A stretch of 64,000 nucleotides of DNA from Gentiana macrophylla (lineage: Eukaryota > Streptophyta > Magnoliopsida > Gentianales > Gentianaceae), in assembly GCA_026214975.1 (NCBI GenBank), contig CM047806.1:55879947-55943946 (forward strand). The letters run 5' to 3'. How positions within the stretch are numbered: the stretch's first letter is position 1; each line of letters starts with the position of its first letter. The position numbers and the translations under genes were made by a program. This document shows positions 1-12,771 of the stretch, in pieces. Under the pieces are notes generated by a model. That model was not told the origin of the DNA. It made no database searches and saw nothing but the letters and a program-made list of their open reading frames with translations.

Positions 1-1300
1 TATTTGAATATTATTACAGTTTGCGATGTTTTCCATGTGTTATAGGTATGTTTATTGTGCTCAAATGATGATCAAAGGAGATAAATCTCGAGCTATAAAG
101 ATTTAAGGAAGAGTTAATGATCGAGTGGAGAGAAGAAAAAGAGATAAACATGCAAAAATCGCATTCAAGTCATGTTGAACGAACGTCCATGCTCCGTCCA
201 GACCAAACGGGCGTCTGAAATTCTGAACGAGCGTCCAAGGTGCTAAGAGTGATTCAGAGAGTTTGAACTGAGGTCGAACGAGCGTCTGAGGAGAGTTCAA
301 GGAAGTGAACGAGCGTCCACCAGAACGAACGCTCATCCGTCCGCCGACTCAGCCAGAACCGACTTAATCCTCTATAAATACCTACCTATTTCTGCACACA
401 AGGAGATGAATCCGACATTATTCGAACCCTAAAAACATAGGGGCAACTTTGCTGCGTTTTTACTTAGTTTTTACTCAAATTTTATGCTTTTAAATCTCTA
501 GATTAGATCTTTCAATTTATGTATTTTATTCAAGCAATTCAAGCCTTCAAGAAGATGCTAAGAGGCTAAACCTCTTTGAACAAGCGTTGTGAAGCCGTCC
601 AATTCAACGGTTGATTTCTCGTTCGTGATTATTTTGTGAGTTCTATTTCAAGCTCGTTTCTTTTATCATGTTTTGTATGTTTTATTGCATGTTTAATCGA
701 AAGATGCTTGCTTCGATGATTGTTTATATGATGAGAGTCGTGTCAACCTTAGATCACCGTAATGAAAGATTGGATCTTTGATCTAAATAAAACGAAAGTT
801 ATTAGATTGATTTTCTAGATTAGAAATCGAAAGATTTCACGCCTAGGTTAGAAAGACGTAATCTTTAACATCGAAAGATAAAAGATTAGAAAACGAACTT
901 GTCTACGAGAGTAGGAGTTTATGCCTTCGATTAGGTGAATCACGACTTGAATAGAGATCACGAAATAATCCGAATTAGAATTGAATGTTGATAGGATAGG
1001 TGGATCAATTGCTTGTTCGCTCGTTATAACTTGATTTAATCCTTGAAACTTGAATTGTTTAGCTTTAGTTTACTTTTTCGCACTTTAGTTTAGTTTAGTT
1101 TATCACTTTCAATCTTCCCTAGCATTGGATTAATCTCCTCTGTCTAGTTACTTTTATGCAATATTTGTTTAGGCTAGCTCTTCGTTTAGGTTAGTTTTCG
1201 TGACAATAATTAGTTAAAACAAAAGCTAGGGTTCACAATGATCTAGTTCCCGTAAGATCGACCGGCATTAGCCTCCATACTACGATCCTTGCACTTGAGG
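1..1300 (+). repeat. LTR-like remnant, probably Ty3/gypsy
   Basis: No gene is visible here. Between about 180 and 340 the motif GAACGAGCGTCC recurs in several degenerate copies. A TATA-like box (TATAAATA, 373-380) follows, then a T-rich leader. Near 1250-1296 the text reads GATCGACC...TACTACGATCC...GCACTTG, a signature seen near the 3' end of many plant gypsy LTRs. I infer an LTR whose left end lies outside the window. No primer binding site or coding remnant follows, so it is either a solo or a truncated copy. Confidence 0.45.
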
Positions 1301-1429
1301 TTAACCGTTTATTACTTATTGTTTTGTATTGATAAAATCCGGGACAGAAATAATCCCGTTTCGTTACGAATAGTCTATGGAGGGTTGGTCTGTATGTAAT
1401 GATTATATCAATGGACAATTATTGACTCG

Positions 1430-2450
1430 ACGCTTTGAGAATAAGTTATATCTATAATCGATAGAGTTCAGTTTCAGATTTATGGTGGCGTAATTCCGGA
1501 ATTAATAAGTTTGAGTAGAAATATTCTGTTCGATGAATATTTTATTCAATTTATTGTAGCTACTGGTTATAGGTCAATGGTCCCTGGGTTGGCTCCTAAC
1601 ACGCGAGTGTTTTCTCCTTTTGTGGAACCTCAAAAATAAATGAACTAGTTGGTTTATTTAATGAATATGCGAATATTATTTATTTGGTAAATAATATGTA
1701 AAGTAGAAAAGACATTTTCTATTAATTTTAATGGCTAAGTGGCGCCACACATGTTGAGGAAATTAGAGAAGTAATTTTCTAGATTATGTCACACGTGTAA
1801 TTAATTAATTATTTATTTGTTAGATAATTAATGGAAAAATAAGAGATTTATTTTATAATCCTTATCTCATTTATGGAGATTATCTCTTATTTTATTGCAA
1901 ATATATTCCTTATGGAAAAGTGTAATTGTATTGTGAAAATGATAACTCTCTCTTGACTAGTTAATTTCCTATATAAAGAGAGAACCTCCCAACACAATAA
2001 GAGATCAAATTGGCGCCACTTTCATCTAAAAGAAAAGAAAATTATGTTTCTTGTTCTAGTCATTGGGAGAAGAAAAACTAGGGTTTTTCTTGAGCATATT
2101 CAAGGAGCCTCTACTACGAGGATCGACGTCCACCAGTCGTCGCTTGGAGATACAATCCGGAAGATCATGGCTTCTCTTCTATTGGGTAATCTTTAACTTT
2201 CTTGTAGTTATATTAATTAATCATGTGAATTAAATTGTTGTAAAATCGCGTGTGAATTTAATCCGTAGCTTCCGCTGTGCATGATCGAGTATCTCGATCG
2301 GTGCTGTGAATCAGATCTGATGATCCGATTATGGATCGGATCTGAGATTCGGGTTTCTGTATATCCAGCATGAACAACGTAAGGATCATAGAGCAGATAG
2401 ACGGGCACGTACCCCGGTCCATGGTGGAGTTTGATCTCAGCAGGAGATCA
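1430..2450 (+). repeat. Ty1/copia-like LTR remnant
   Basis: AT-rich sequence with GGCGCCAC motifs near 1741 and 2011, a TATA box (ATATAAAG, 1971-1978) and a downstream leader ending in a GATCGA/CTCGATCGG-rich stretch near 2280-2310. The organisation resembles the copia LTR at 38643-40459 (same GGCGCCAC motifs, same TATA-leader spacing, similar CCGCTG near the end), but there is no TGGTATCAGAG primer site here. I infer a truncated LTR. The boundaries are approximate. Confidence 0.35.
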
Positions 2451-2507
2451 ATGAGAATTTGATTAGAGAGGTTGATTCGCTTCATGCAAGAAGGATTGGA
2501 TTATTGA

Positions 2508-2670
2508 TCATCTTGAAGTTGCCCCTCCACCCAGAGCTGCCCCGCCTAGAGCTGCCTCTTCTGCTGCTGGCCCTTCTACTTCCTCAGCGCCCCTTTCGGT
2601 TTTGAGAGACGATCTGACGATCGGGAGGACGAGGAGGATTACTACTTTTCTGATTCTGATTCCTAGACTA
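2508..2670 (+). pseudogene. C-terminal tail remnant of a gypsy-type ORF
   Basis: An Ala/Pro/Ser-rich stretch (2521-2600) runs, after a one-base frame change, into an acidic tail DEEDYYFSDSDS followed by a stop at 2664-2666. Acidic Asp/Ser tails of this kind close the gag-like or plant-transposon ORFs of Athila/Tat-type elements. A polypurine-tract-like motif follows at 3006-3018, in the order expected for the 3' end of such an element. The rest of the ORF is absent. Family assignment is an inference from composition and context. Confidence 0.3.
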
Positions 2671-3005
2671 TTTTTTTCTCTTGTTGTTTTCTCCATTTTC
2701 TTTTTAGTATTTCTGACATTGGTTTGCGTTGTCAGGGATTAATATAATTATGATAATTTTGTTGGCTTAATTTGTTTGAAGTTTCATTTATTGCTTTCTT
2801 ACTGCCGTCGTAATTGTTATATTGGTTTTGTACCCCGAGAACTCGCTCTGTTTTGTATGTAAGATTTGTTGCAGATTTTCATGGATCATTTCTTTTGCCC
2901 ATGATTACGATGTTGCGTATTCACTTTTCAAGCTCCGCGCTTAACAAAGCTATGTTCCTTTCTAGCTTTTAATCTTTCTTATCATTGGGGACAATGTTTC
3001 GATTA

Positions 3006-3018
3006 AGTTGGGGGTAGG
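3006..3018 (+). other. Polypurine-tract-like motif
   Basis: GGGGACAATGTTTCGATTAA is followed by AGTTGGGGGTAGG, the usual text just upstream of the 3' LTR in Athila/Tat gypsy elements. It primes plus-strand DNA synthesis in intact elements. Here it is a relic. Confidence 0.5.
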
Positions 3019-3853
3019 AACGTCACATAGATTTTGGCGTTGTATTTTGCCAATTTCTGATTATCTCGAATCTTTTTGACGCATTTTTCACCACTCTACT
3101 TTTTGATTCGTTTTTTTAACAATATTGCAAAGATATGGACTCTTTGAGCTTTTGAGCTAATTAATTACATATATGTTTCATGCATGAATAGACAAAATTC
3201 GTGTCAACTTTTGAAGTAGTTGCATATTAACCACATATTCATTTTATGAACCACCTTTTTAAGCACGTATAACTCACTTCATCAGCACGTAGTATAGATG
3301 ACGCCTTATGTTGACTTATGTTGACCCTAGTTTACCAAGTTTGTTCTAACTATGATCATTTAGGTCAAGTTGTGGACCTTATAAGGGCTAAGGATTCATG
3401 GATTCGGTAGTTTATCAAATTGAGCGGACCGTAAGGATAGATAGATTTTTGAGAGTGTCCAACCTACCCGAAAAAGAATTAAAATTCTTTGGCAAGAAGG
3501 TAGCAAAATTGGTGTTAGATTTGAGACAATTTCTTGCTAGGCACTCACCATTGCATGTTGATAATCAAATTATAAAATCAATGACGTAAAGGGACAAACA
3601 TTCTCGCAATTTGCTAGTTAGACCCGAGTTGGTTTAATGTGATTCTCTCTACGCCATTGATGTTTGAGAGTTATTTTCACATACTGGTTCATGAGTTGAA
3701 TATTGATTAATGCGTTACTGATAGATAATAGTTGACATGATTCTTCTCTTGACTATTTTTCACAAGATTTTTTAATAAACTTGTATATTGGTCCGAGGGT
3801 TCATTTTTCTTTCCTTTTTCCTTGAGACGATCAAAAGCTATGTGGAGGGTAGT

Positions 3854-5250
3854 TGATAACACTCTATTTAGCACCATATATTATACATTTATTTACCCTA
3901 AATTATGCTCAATCGAGGAGAGATAGTCCGAATATTGTGAGAAATACATGTCAAGTGCTTCGTGTGTGTTTCTTGGTTATCAATTCTGCATTTACATAAT
4001 AATCCATTTGAGTTGGTACTGTTTTGTCTCCTTTTACGTGCTTTTCAGGTGCACCATGTTCCGGGAACAATGAGAGAATGGATTTGGGCTGAAAGAGTTA
4101 ATGGACTGAAGGAAAGAGGTCCAGGAAGAGATCTTCCAAGAAAAGATGCTGAAACTGGCTCGCTTATTCGGAAGCCCAGCAGCACCAGCGAGTGATTGGA
4201 AAACAAGAAACTGATCATGCAGAGTTCTCTTAAGTGGGCTAGGGTTTTGATGAGTCTTGAGTTGGCTACATGATTTATATAAGTCCTGTAGCATCCCATT
4301 GTAACATATACTCTAGATATTTAATAAATTTACATGAAATAAGAGTTTGCTTTGGTTTTGCATTGTGAATTTATTTGGTTTCCTTCCCCAAGTCATCAAC
4401 TAGCTTGAGTTGATCAAGCTAGATCCACCATTATCAAAGGTATGAAGTTTTGAACGTTCCTCCATATTTTTAATATGGTTGATTAGCTTGTTTTTGTGCG
4501 ATGTAATTAATCTCCATGTTTAACAAACCGTAATTTACCAGAATTAATCAAAATGATAGTATACAGTTCCAAAAGTAGGAACCACCGCATTCACAATTGC
4601 GACGGTGTATATCGCAATTGCGAGGCAACCTTAGGTTACTCTAAATCTGGAGATTTAGCGTCAGCTACGTTGGTCGACATGTTTAATTCATGGTTAGTTA
4701 GATCTGGCCAATCTTCTTTTCATTTCATAAATTAACATGAAGGACTTATAGTGAAGTGTTAGTTCAGACATTGTCTAGATCAATCTTTAGAAACATGCTA
4801 GTCAATGTTGATAGCTGCCTAGGGAGGTTCTTGTTCTTGAGCCGGCACTTTCTAGAACTTGATGCATGTGGGTTAATACAACCAAAGGAGGTTAACTCAC
4901 ATGGACGTTTGTTGTCCATACAATGGAAGTAAACGAGTTTAGGAGATTGCACCCGTAGCTGAAATTGAATTAGAAATATATGTTCTGATTAACTCGGGGA
5001 ATTGCAGGGGACGTAAACATAATGATTAATTATACCAAGCTGGGGGATAGGTTAAGAGAGAGGTACACCAACTTATTTTCTATTTCTATGTTGGTCATAG
5101 ACCATTTCTATGTGCTTTTGATTAAATTTAGTACGTTTATTATCGATGTTGCATTGTCTCTGTGGGATCGACCTTGATTCACCTTTGCTATACTACAATT
5201 GACCTAGTAATCTTGATAGTATAAGAGACTTACACTCACGATAAGTACAA
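3854..5250 (+). repeat. Gypsy-type LTR remnant
   Basis: Begins TGATAACACTC after a GGAGGGTAG purine run and includes a TTTTACGTGCTTTTCAGG segment (4031-4048). Near the end (5160-5205) it has TGTGGGATCGACC...TGCTATACTACAATTG, typical of the 3' part of Athila/Tat LTRs. No primer binding site follows, so it is a solo or truncated LTR. Short open frames inside (for example 3962-4195) look like chance frames. Confidence 0.5.
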
Positions 5251-6290
5251 AGCAAATAATAAGATGTTAAATAAACATGTCATATCTTAATAAAACAATT
5301 ATAAAAATTGTATTTCGGATACTACATCTAACGGATTTCATACCGTGTAAGTACGTACATACTACCACCATCATATATTTATCACAAAACTCATACTTTA
5401 AAATACTTAAACACTTCTTTATCATATAACAATATCTTGTACTAGCCTACAACATAATCTATAACATACACTAACATGCTCACGACATAGTGAAATGTAC
5501 CACACATTGCACATAACACGTTACTTGGTCATACAGAAGCATGTCCTTGCAAAACCATTCCACTCATACATGAATATCACCATCATTTGAACATAACCAG
5601 CCTCTAAGACATGATTTCTAAGTCGTAACATTCTGCCTAAACATTCCCTATTTCCAAGGTTTCCACCATTATCGACAAACACACTAAATAAACCATTTCT
5701 AGTTTATTAAGAGTCGATAGATCTCATTTAGTATAAAAACAACACCATATTTCCTATAGACATGATATCTACACCTAACTAACATGTTGTCTATACTAAA
5801 TTAATGCACATAACATAAGTAAAACGACCAAAACATACAAACCCCAGAAAACATGATTTCTATCATATGGTATTCTTGAAAACAACACAAAAGCTTAACA
5901 AAACCTCAAACTCGAACCATTTTAGTCCCAGACCTCATAAAACTTACTGCAAAGCCACAAATTGAGAAAAAGCCACCGCTGAGTCGGTGAGTGTTGAGAA
6001 CCCTTTTGTTTCAAACAAAGATCATCTTAACAGCACCACAACATATCTTAAAAAAAAATACCCAGTATCATGTGTTTAAAATGCAGAACAACAGCACATT
6101 TGCACATAAAAGACTATAAAAGCACTTATTACATAAAATGATGCAAAAGACTTTAATGTAAGAGTCCTTACCTTGACAATGGTTTAATTTTCTCAAGAAC
6201 TTCTCCATCAACTAGGTAGAATTCTTCGCTTCCAATGAAAACTGCCGTTGCGACAGATTGCATTGTGGCATTAAAGCAGACAACATTGAA
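5251..6290. other. AT-rich intergenic sequence, nothing recognised
   Basis: A-rich plus strand with many short CATA/ACATA runs. No open frame, splice structure or repeat boundary could be supported. Confidence 0.5.
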
Positions 6291-9170
6291 CTAAGAGTTG
6301 TGTCCTAAAGTTCTATAAGTTTGCTAGGAGTACTAGGATTAAGTATTAAACATGATGTTGGGGGAAATTCACTAGAGTCTTTTGGGTTTGCAGTTACAAA
6401 AGCCCTAAACTGATTGTCCTTGACCAACAACTATGACTTCATAATCTGAACACTAAGAAACAGGTAAGATTGTTGATCCCAAGTATTCCAATGGTCCTTG
6501 AAGGGTAGGATTGCCTCTTCACCAGCTCCACCACAAAACAACAGTCCTTGACACTTCAGCAGTGTTTCTGTTGGTCCCTTGGAAAGGCTAACACAAATTT
6601 AGAGGGGGGGTGAATAAACTTGTCACCAAAAACTAATCCTGAACTGGAAAAGTCCCAGAACTGAGTTTCTCAAACTTAAATCGATCGTCGCCTCTGTCCC
6701 TTTAACTTGTGTGGAGTTCAGTTAGCTTAACTGAATATAAGTTATTACTGACTTATATTTAGTCTTGTTAACTGGCAGCGGATAAAAATTAGCCTTTAAC
6801 AACTAGTAACTATAATTTCAATATGAAAACCAATGAATGAATGCATAAAGTAAATAGACAAGAATTATAGAGGTTCCGGTGGTGTAATCTCAGACGTCCC
6901 TCTCTTCCCTCGTGATGGAGGAAAATTCCACTAGAACTTCTTTGAGATGGCCCAGATTACAAAAAGTCCTAAACTGATAGTCCTTGGCTAATCCACAGCT
7001 TCACTATCTAAACACTTGTAGAAATGGTAGGATTGCTGCTTTCAATTGTTTGAACCATCGTCCTTGGAGGGTAGAATTGCCTCTTCACCACTCATCACAA
7101 ACACAGTCTTCCCGATCGCACTCAACTGTCCTTCACACCTTCTTGGTGTTTCACTGTCTAAACCTTTGATAAAATCAAAGTTGAGACTTTGAATCAATAA
7201 CTATGATTCAACTGTGATATGAGCTTTTACTTCTGGATAAATAATTTAAGCACGGCTCTGTATTTCTTCAAATATTAGATCTTGAATTATGCTTGAACAC
7301 TTTGAAGAAATTTTCTTGATCTTGCAATTAAGTATTTAGCAGGTATTCTTTTTGAATTTGGCTTTCCCCCTCAATTTGATTTTTCTTGACTACATGAATT
7401 TCTTTTTAATTTTCTTGCTTATTATCACATGCCCTGCTCTCCACACTCTTTTTGGTGTTGTAGAGGTAATCTATTTATAGGGGTTTATCCAATATTCATC
7501 CTGCTTTGCAACGGCTAAATTTTCTGACCGTTCCTGCTGTGTCAGCGACTCATCCAATGAAATTTCTTACTTTACAACGTTCAACTATACTTTCAGTCTG
7601 TTGGATGATTGACTTGTAAAACTGAGTTTCCTTATTAGTTTTACGCTGAGTTTATTACTTGTCAGTTTTTCACTTGTTAGTTTCCTAACTGACTTGGAGC
7701 ATTAACTAAGATTTTATTCTTCTTCAATTATCAGTACTCCAGTTTTTATCTGATTACAATTGACTTAATCAGAGTACACCATGATGCATTTATCATCTAA
7801 GAATTCATTGTCCTTATGATTCTTAGGTCTTCATACAAGATCCATAAAGTCAGTTCAGGTCACCACAATCTTGCCTGAAGTCCAACTTTACAGTCTCGAC
7901 TTTTAATCTTCATAACTGAGTTTGAACCCTTAGTTCTTCATTCTTCAATAACTGAGTCTGTGTCCCTCAGTTCTTCCATCTTCTAGATAAGCCAACTGAG
8001 TCTCAGAATTTTCAAATAACTTATCTTCTTCAATCTTCTCGTAGATCCGCTCTCATTGTCGGTTTTTAGTAGGTCTCACTAGTCAAAATGTGTCTGCTTC
8101 TCCATTTCTCAGTTTTGGTCAAGAACAATTACAGTGCTTGTCTGATTTAACTTATACAACTATCAGACTTTAATAAATCCTATACATTGGTATCTAGACA
8201 ACTTTTTGCTTTGCACTATAACAGCTAGTTATGACACTTCATCAATGGGGTTAAGAACAATTAATAAACTAGTGATGAATCATCATCAAAACATAAATTT
8301 TATTTCCAACAGTTTCTCTGTCTTCAGGTTTCTTTGATAAACAAAGATTTGAATCAAGAAAGTGATTCTGCTTTAACAAGATTCTGATCAGGATGGTAAG
8401 ATCAGCAGCTCAGATTCTTCAAGTGTGTGTACTGAATGATACTCGAAAGCAGGAACACTTGAAGAAATTATGGATCAGCAAAGTACGCTCAGCAGGATGT
8501 AATTCAGCATGGTATTATGCTCTTGATTACTTTTAAGCTCGGTGTTGATATTGGTTCCAGGGGTCTTCTATTTATAGGTGAAAATCCAGTGCTTGAATTT
8601 GAATTTCAAATCTGACCGTTATTGGATTTTCTGAATATTCCCTGAAATTCCCTCTTTTGTACATCCTGACAGTGTGTCAGTGTCCTTCTGATAGACAGCC
8701 TATCAACCAATGATATTTCTTCATTTGATTTGGCTCTGAAATCCTTGTAACGTTCTTTTGATCTCCATCATTGATTGAATGATTAATCCAACGCATGATA
8801 TCCGTCCTTATCCAATTAATCTCCCAGAATAATCCTTGGATTGGATTAAATTGATTTATGTATACTCAGCTGATGTATTGTTTATGAGTCTACTGAGTAA
8901 TACATCCAGTCAGTTGAACTAGGTCTGCTGTGTTCTTGATTGAACACTCAGCTGACTGCTTCTCATCTAACTTTTTATTGTGAAGTTAGAGTACATCATT
9001 TTAAACATAACTTTGTCTCATTCACCACATGTCCTTAGAGGACTTAGACCTTCAATATAAGGTATACAAGATCAGTTTAGGCCATCACAGATTTACCTAA
9101 ATTCCGATCCCATATCGTTGGCTTTAAGTCTTTGTATTGTAGGTTAATAGATGAAAAATACCACCAAAGA
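6291..9170 (-). repeat. Copia (SIRE/Maximus-like) LTR, split by a solo LTR
   Basis: The outer parts (6291-6568 and 8317-9170) read as one LTR on the minus strand once the 6569-8311 insert is removed. Its text (CTTGAAGGGTAGGATTGCCTCTTCACC, shown here only as the idea of a 'TCCTTG...GGGTAGGATTGCC' phrase) is repeated in diverged form inside the inserted LTR near 7060-7090. The two are therefore members of one family inserted into each other. TATTTATAG near 8570 may be the promoter box. The right boundary is uncertain. Confidence 0.45.
6569..8311 (-). mobile_element. Solo LTR, copia type, 1743 bp
   Basis: On the plus strand it runs from TGTTGGTCCC to ATTTCCAACA, so it has TGTTGG...CCAACA termini. 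It is flanked on both sides by the 5-bp direct repeat GTTTC (6564-6568 and 8312-8316). Read on the minus strand it starts TGTTGGAAATAAAATTTATG, like SIRE/Maximus LTRs. The GAGGGGGGGTGAAT phrase near 6603 is common in those LTRs. No internal domain is present, so it is a solo LTR left by LTR-LTR recombination. Confidence 0.7.
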
Positions 9171-9237
9171 CCATCCCCCCAAAAAAAAAAAAAAAACTTG
9201 CATTTAGGTGAAAATGATAGTAGCTGGATTTATTTTC

Positions 9238-10080
9238 AACCATAAAAATTTCTTTTATTTAAAATTTCAAATTGAAAATTCACCTTAATCAACGCATAAA
9301 TCATTCCTTATAATCCATCAACCATACTCTTTCTGTTATTTCCAATTTTAAATTTCACATTAAAACTCTCATTCATCAGTGTAAAAAAAATCTCACGTTT
9401 AATTCCTTCTAAAAATAAAAATAAAATCACACATTTAATGTAAATCCGTTCATTTTTTTAGGAAATCTCTCATATCCGCTCCAACCCCGGGAAAAAATAG
9501 GCAAGGCAAGTCAAGTAAAAAAAGAACAACGCATTAAAGAATAAATCAAACAACATTAAGTCATTCTCTATAATCTCTCAACCATAACAATTTCTTTGAT
9601 TTCAAATTTCAAATTAAAATTCTCCTTATCAACGCATACATCACTCCTTATAATCCCTCAATCATAAGAACACAAACTATTATTTCAAATTTCAAATTAA
9701 AACCCTCATTTATCGGTGTAGACAAAATCACGCGTTTAATTCCTTCTATAAAAAAATCACACATTTAATGCAAATCCATTCATTTTTTTTAGGAAATCTC
9801 TCGAATCCGCTCCAAATCCGGGAAAAAATAAGCAAGTCAGGTCAAGTAAAAAAAAACAATCGCATTAAAGAATAAATCAATCAACATTAACTCATTCTCT
9901 ATAATCTCTCAACCATAACAATTTCTTTTATTTCATATTTCAAAGTAAAATTCTCCATAATCAACGCATAAATCACTCTCCACAATCCCTAAGACAAAAT
10001 CACACGTTTAATTTCTTTCGAAAATAAAAAATAAATCACGCGTTTAATACAAATTCATTCATTTTTTTAGGGAATCTTGC
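9238..10080. repeat. Three tandem copies of a ~335-bp AT-rich unit
   Basis: The phrase AACCATAA.AATTTCTTT followed by TTTCAAATT recurs at 9238, 9581 and 9911, giving periods of 343 and 330 bp. Each unit also contains CACACATTTAATG and GGAAATCTC...ATCCGCTCCAA. The third unit is degenerate and shortened. No coding potential is visible. Confidence 0.7.
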
Positions 10081-10371
10081 GAATCTTCATAAAATTGACT
10101 ACCCAAAATCACACATTTAATTCCTTCCAAAAATAAAATTGATTTGACACATTTAAACACTCCTTTCAGTTTATTATTCCTGGCTGGTCACACTGAAATA
10201 TGAGAGGAAAAATCATCACAAAGAGAGGGTGATGATTGTAATTACAGGTTAAAACATCATCTCCAAACGTGAGTATTTCAGTTCCGAATCACTTCCAGCA
10301 AAAAAAAAATAGCCCCGCTAAAAAACAGTCATGAACATAATGAAGAGACAAAATGATTAGTGAAATAATTT

Positions 10372-10611
10372 TTATTTGGTTAGAATTGAGGACCTTCTAC
10401 CCCTCAGTTGGATGTAGAACATCATAATATGAAGGCTTATCACTATCGTAACCAAAAACCATCCATAAAATAGTTTGGATGACCTTTGTCGTTCGTTGCC
10501 AGTTTCTTCCATTATAGAACCTTTAACGAAAATAAAAAGGATGAAAAGGGGGAAAGGAACGGAGAATAAACAAAAATCCATTGAAAAGAATCCGAATAAA
10601 TAAGACACCAC
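10372..10611 (-). CDS. Short hypothetical membrane-segment ORF
   Basis: An open frame whose likely ATG start (MEETGNERQRSSK) gives about 46 residues. It contains one hydrophobic segment (FYGWFLVTIVISLHIMMFY) and a basic tail, ending at 10372. It has no recognised domain, no clear promoter and AT-rich surroundings. It could be one exon of an unrecognised minus-strand gene or a chance frame. Confidence 0.15.
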   Translation of the reverse strand: MVSYLFGFFSMDFCLFSVPFPLFILFIFVKGSIMEETGNERQRSSKLFYGWFLVTIVISLHIMMFYIQLRGRRSSILTK

Positions 10612-11471
10612 TTAAAGTAATTCATTAAAGTTAACTATTGGTAATAGATCTTCATAACCCGTTAAAAAAAATTAAAATGACACACGATGCTGTGATAAAT
10701 CTAATCTAACAAAATCAATAAAGAGTTGTTAAAAAATGTAGAACAAATGAATGGAATTGTGATAATGAAAGTCTAATCTCCTTATGATCATATCCTTAAA
10801 CTCAAGCCACAACTCAAGCATATATATAAGAAATCAAGCAAGAGCATTAATAGAAAACTACCGAATTTCTACGGAATTTTGCTGCACTCCTCCGATTTTG
10901 CCAACCACAACAAAGTTTCTTGCGGATTAGGTATGAAAAAAGAGATTCAAATTTGACAAGTATTTGAGATAAAAAGAAGACACCCACTTCTGCAAATCAA
11001 CATACCAATCTTTATTTCCTCTTAGTCGTCAATATTTATTTCCTCTTTGTCAACAAAAGATAAATTCTACCAATGAAATTAAAAACAAATATAAGGGATT
11101 TTGCTGCAGCAAAATTGATAAACTACAAACATCTACGGCTTATGACAAATAAGAGTATTACCTGAAGGTTTCTATGAGTGTTTCACTTCCTTCTTTAATA
11201 ATGTTTCACATAATATGAAACAAATCTGCAAACATAAAACAACATATCATTAGTTAAGAGCATATACACTATGTACCAAAACTTCAATCCGATAGTCTCA
11301 AAATTCATAACCACACAAAAAACAGAGGGGAAATCTACAAATTAGAGGGATGAGATCAACCTAATACCCATAATTTGTTTAGGGTAATAATATCCATATT
11401 TAAGTGGAAAGAATAAAGGAGAGGAATTTGCTTTATCCAATTACTTAAAAATAAACTTGAATAGAATTTGT
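10612..11471. other. AT-rich intergenic sequence
   Basis: Low-complexity A/T-rich DNA without an open frame of note. No repeat boundary found. Confidence 0.5.
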
Positions 11472-11683
11472 TAGCTACTCCGATGGAAGTAGTTCAACAG
11501 ACTTACCCATATTTTGGTAGAGAAGATACGAATGAGTCGAGAGCTTTTTCAGGGATGGCTGTGATACAATGCCTTTGTAGCTACTCCGATGGAAGTAGTT
11601 CAACAGACTTACCCATATTTTGGTAGAGAAGATACGAATGAGTCGAGAGTTTTTTCAGGGATGGCTGTGATACAATGCCTTCT
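11472..11683. repeat. 106-bp direct tandem duplication
   Basis: The segment beginning TAGCTACTCCGATGG at 11472 is repeated immediately at 11578, with one visible difference (GAGAGCTTTT versus GAGAGTTTTT). On the minus strand each copy holds a short open stretch ending at a GTAAGT donor-like site, so it may be a duplicated exon fragment. The near identity suggests a very recent event or an assembly duplication. Confidence 0.8.
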
Positions 11684-11846
11684 TTAACAACAATTTTAAA
11701 AAAAATTGAATCTCAATTTACTAAAAGTATTCTGATACATTTCTCTATCTTTTGGTGCTTTAGCATCATATTTCACTTTTCAAACCACAGCAGATGACCT
11801 GTTTTAGAAGTATATTGGGGGATTATTTGAAGGAGTTATTGTTGTA

Positions 11847-11849
<3 letters not shown>

Positions 11850-11902
<53 letters not shown>
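11850..11902. repeat. (TA)n microsatellite
   Basis: About 26 TA dinucleotides followed by a T tract. It lies roughly 550 bp upstream of the kinase promoter. Confidence 0.9.
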
Positions 11903-11911
<9 letters not shown>

Positions 11912-12449
11912 TATGGAAATGAAGCGGGTCCTGAAGCGGATCAAATGCCTAATTGAGCCCTTCCTCTATCTATTATATATTACTTTCTTCCCAAAATATA
12001 AGACATCCGAGGGGTTTTCATACATATTAAGAAAATGGTTGAATGTTATTAATTGAAAGTTATTATCTAAAATATACATTAACTATAATTAGTGCAATAG
12101 TTGTTAATTAATGAAAATTTGTTGGATTCATAATAAATTAGGGATAAGATAGAAAAATAATGTTGTATTGGTAATATAGAATGATTTCTATTATAAGACA
12201 AATCAAAATATATATGATGACTTATATTTTGAAAAAAAAAAAAAGATATGGAGGTAATATATATATATATAGATTCCACGTACGTTCTTACTGTATACAT
12301 GTTCGTTTAGTCAAACTCTACCTTTTTTGTTTTTTGTTTTTTTTTTTAAAAGTCAAAGTCTACTTGTTGACGTTGTTTTTGTTTTGTTTTTTTTTTTTTT
12401 TTTTTTTTTCCCAAAAATGATTAAGCGAATATGATCATTTCTCTCTATC

Positions 12450-12457
12450 TATATATA
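12450..12457 (+). promoter_or_regulatory. TATA box of the choline kinase gene
   Basis: TATATATA lies 20-30 bp upstream of a C/T-rich likely transcription start (about 12480, CTCTCTTCATATTTC). T-rich tracts at 12330-12345 and 12390-12410 precede it. Confidence 0.5.
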
Positions 12458-12477
12458 CCCCCGGCTTCTATTGCCAA

Positions 12478-12739
12478 GTGCTCTCTTCATATTTCATCTC
12501 CATTAGATTCAAAGAGGGGGCCTTCAACTTCTCTAAACTCTGCAATTTTGATCTTGATTTTCCTTTTATTCTACAATTTTGTTTGAAGGCTCCATCCTTT
12601 TTGATTCTTGGTACGTTTTTCACGCCCTGCTTGATAATTTCATCCGGGGTCGTATATTTGTTTTGTTCCTTTGGAAGTATGAACTCATCCGTCTTAACTT
12701 CTATATGTGGTCTTCTGCCGAAGTCGTGGTTTATTCTTT

Positions 12740-12771
<32 letters not shown>

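Noticed and set aside
3398..3589. 63-residue frame (MDSVVYQIERTVRID...) as a gene
   Set aside because: Moderately gene-like, but it sits between a polypurine tract and an LTR of a decayed element; no family recognised and no second exon.
12079..12420. Lys/Phe/Tyr-rich frames upstream of the kinase
   Set aside because: Low-complexity promoter DNA with poly-T and TA runs; no homologue or splice context.
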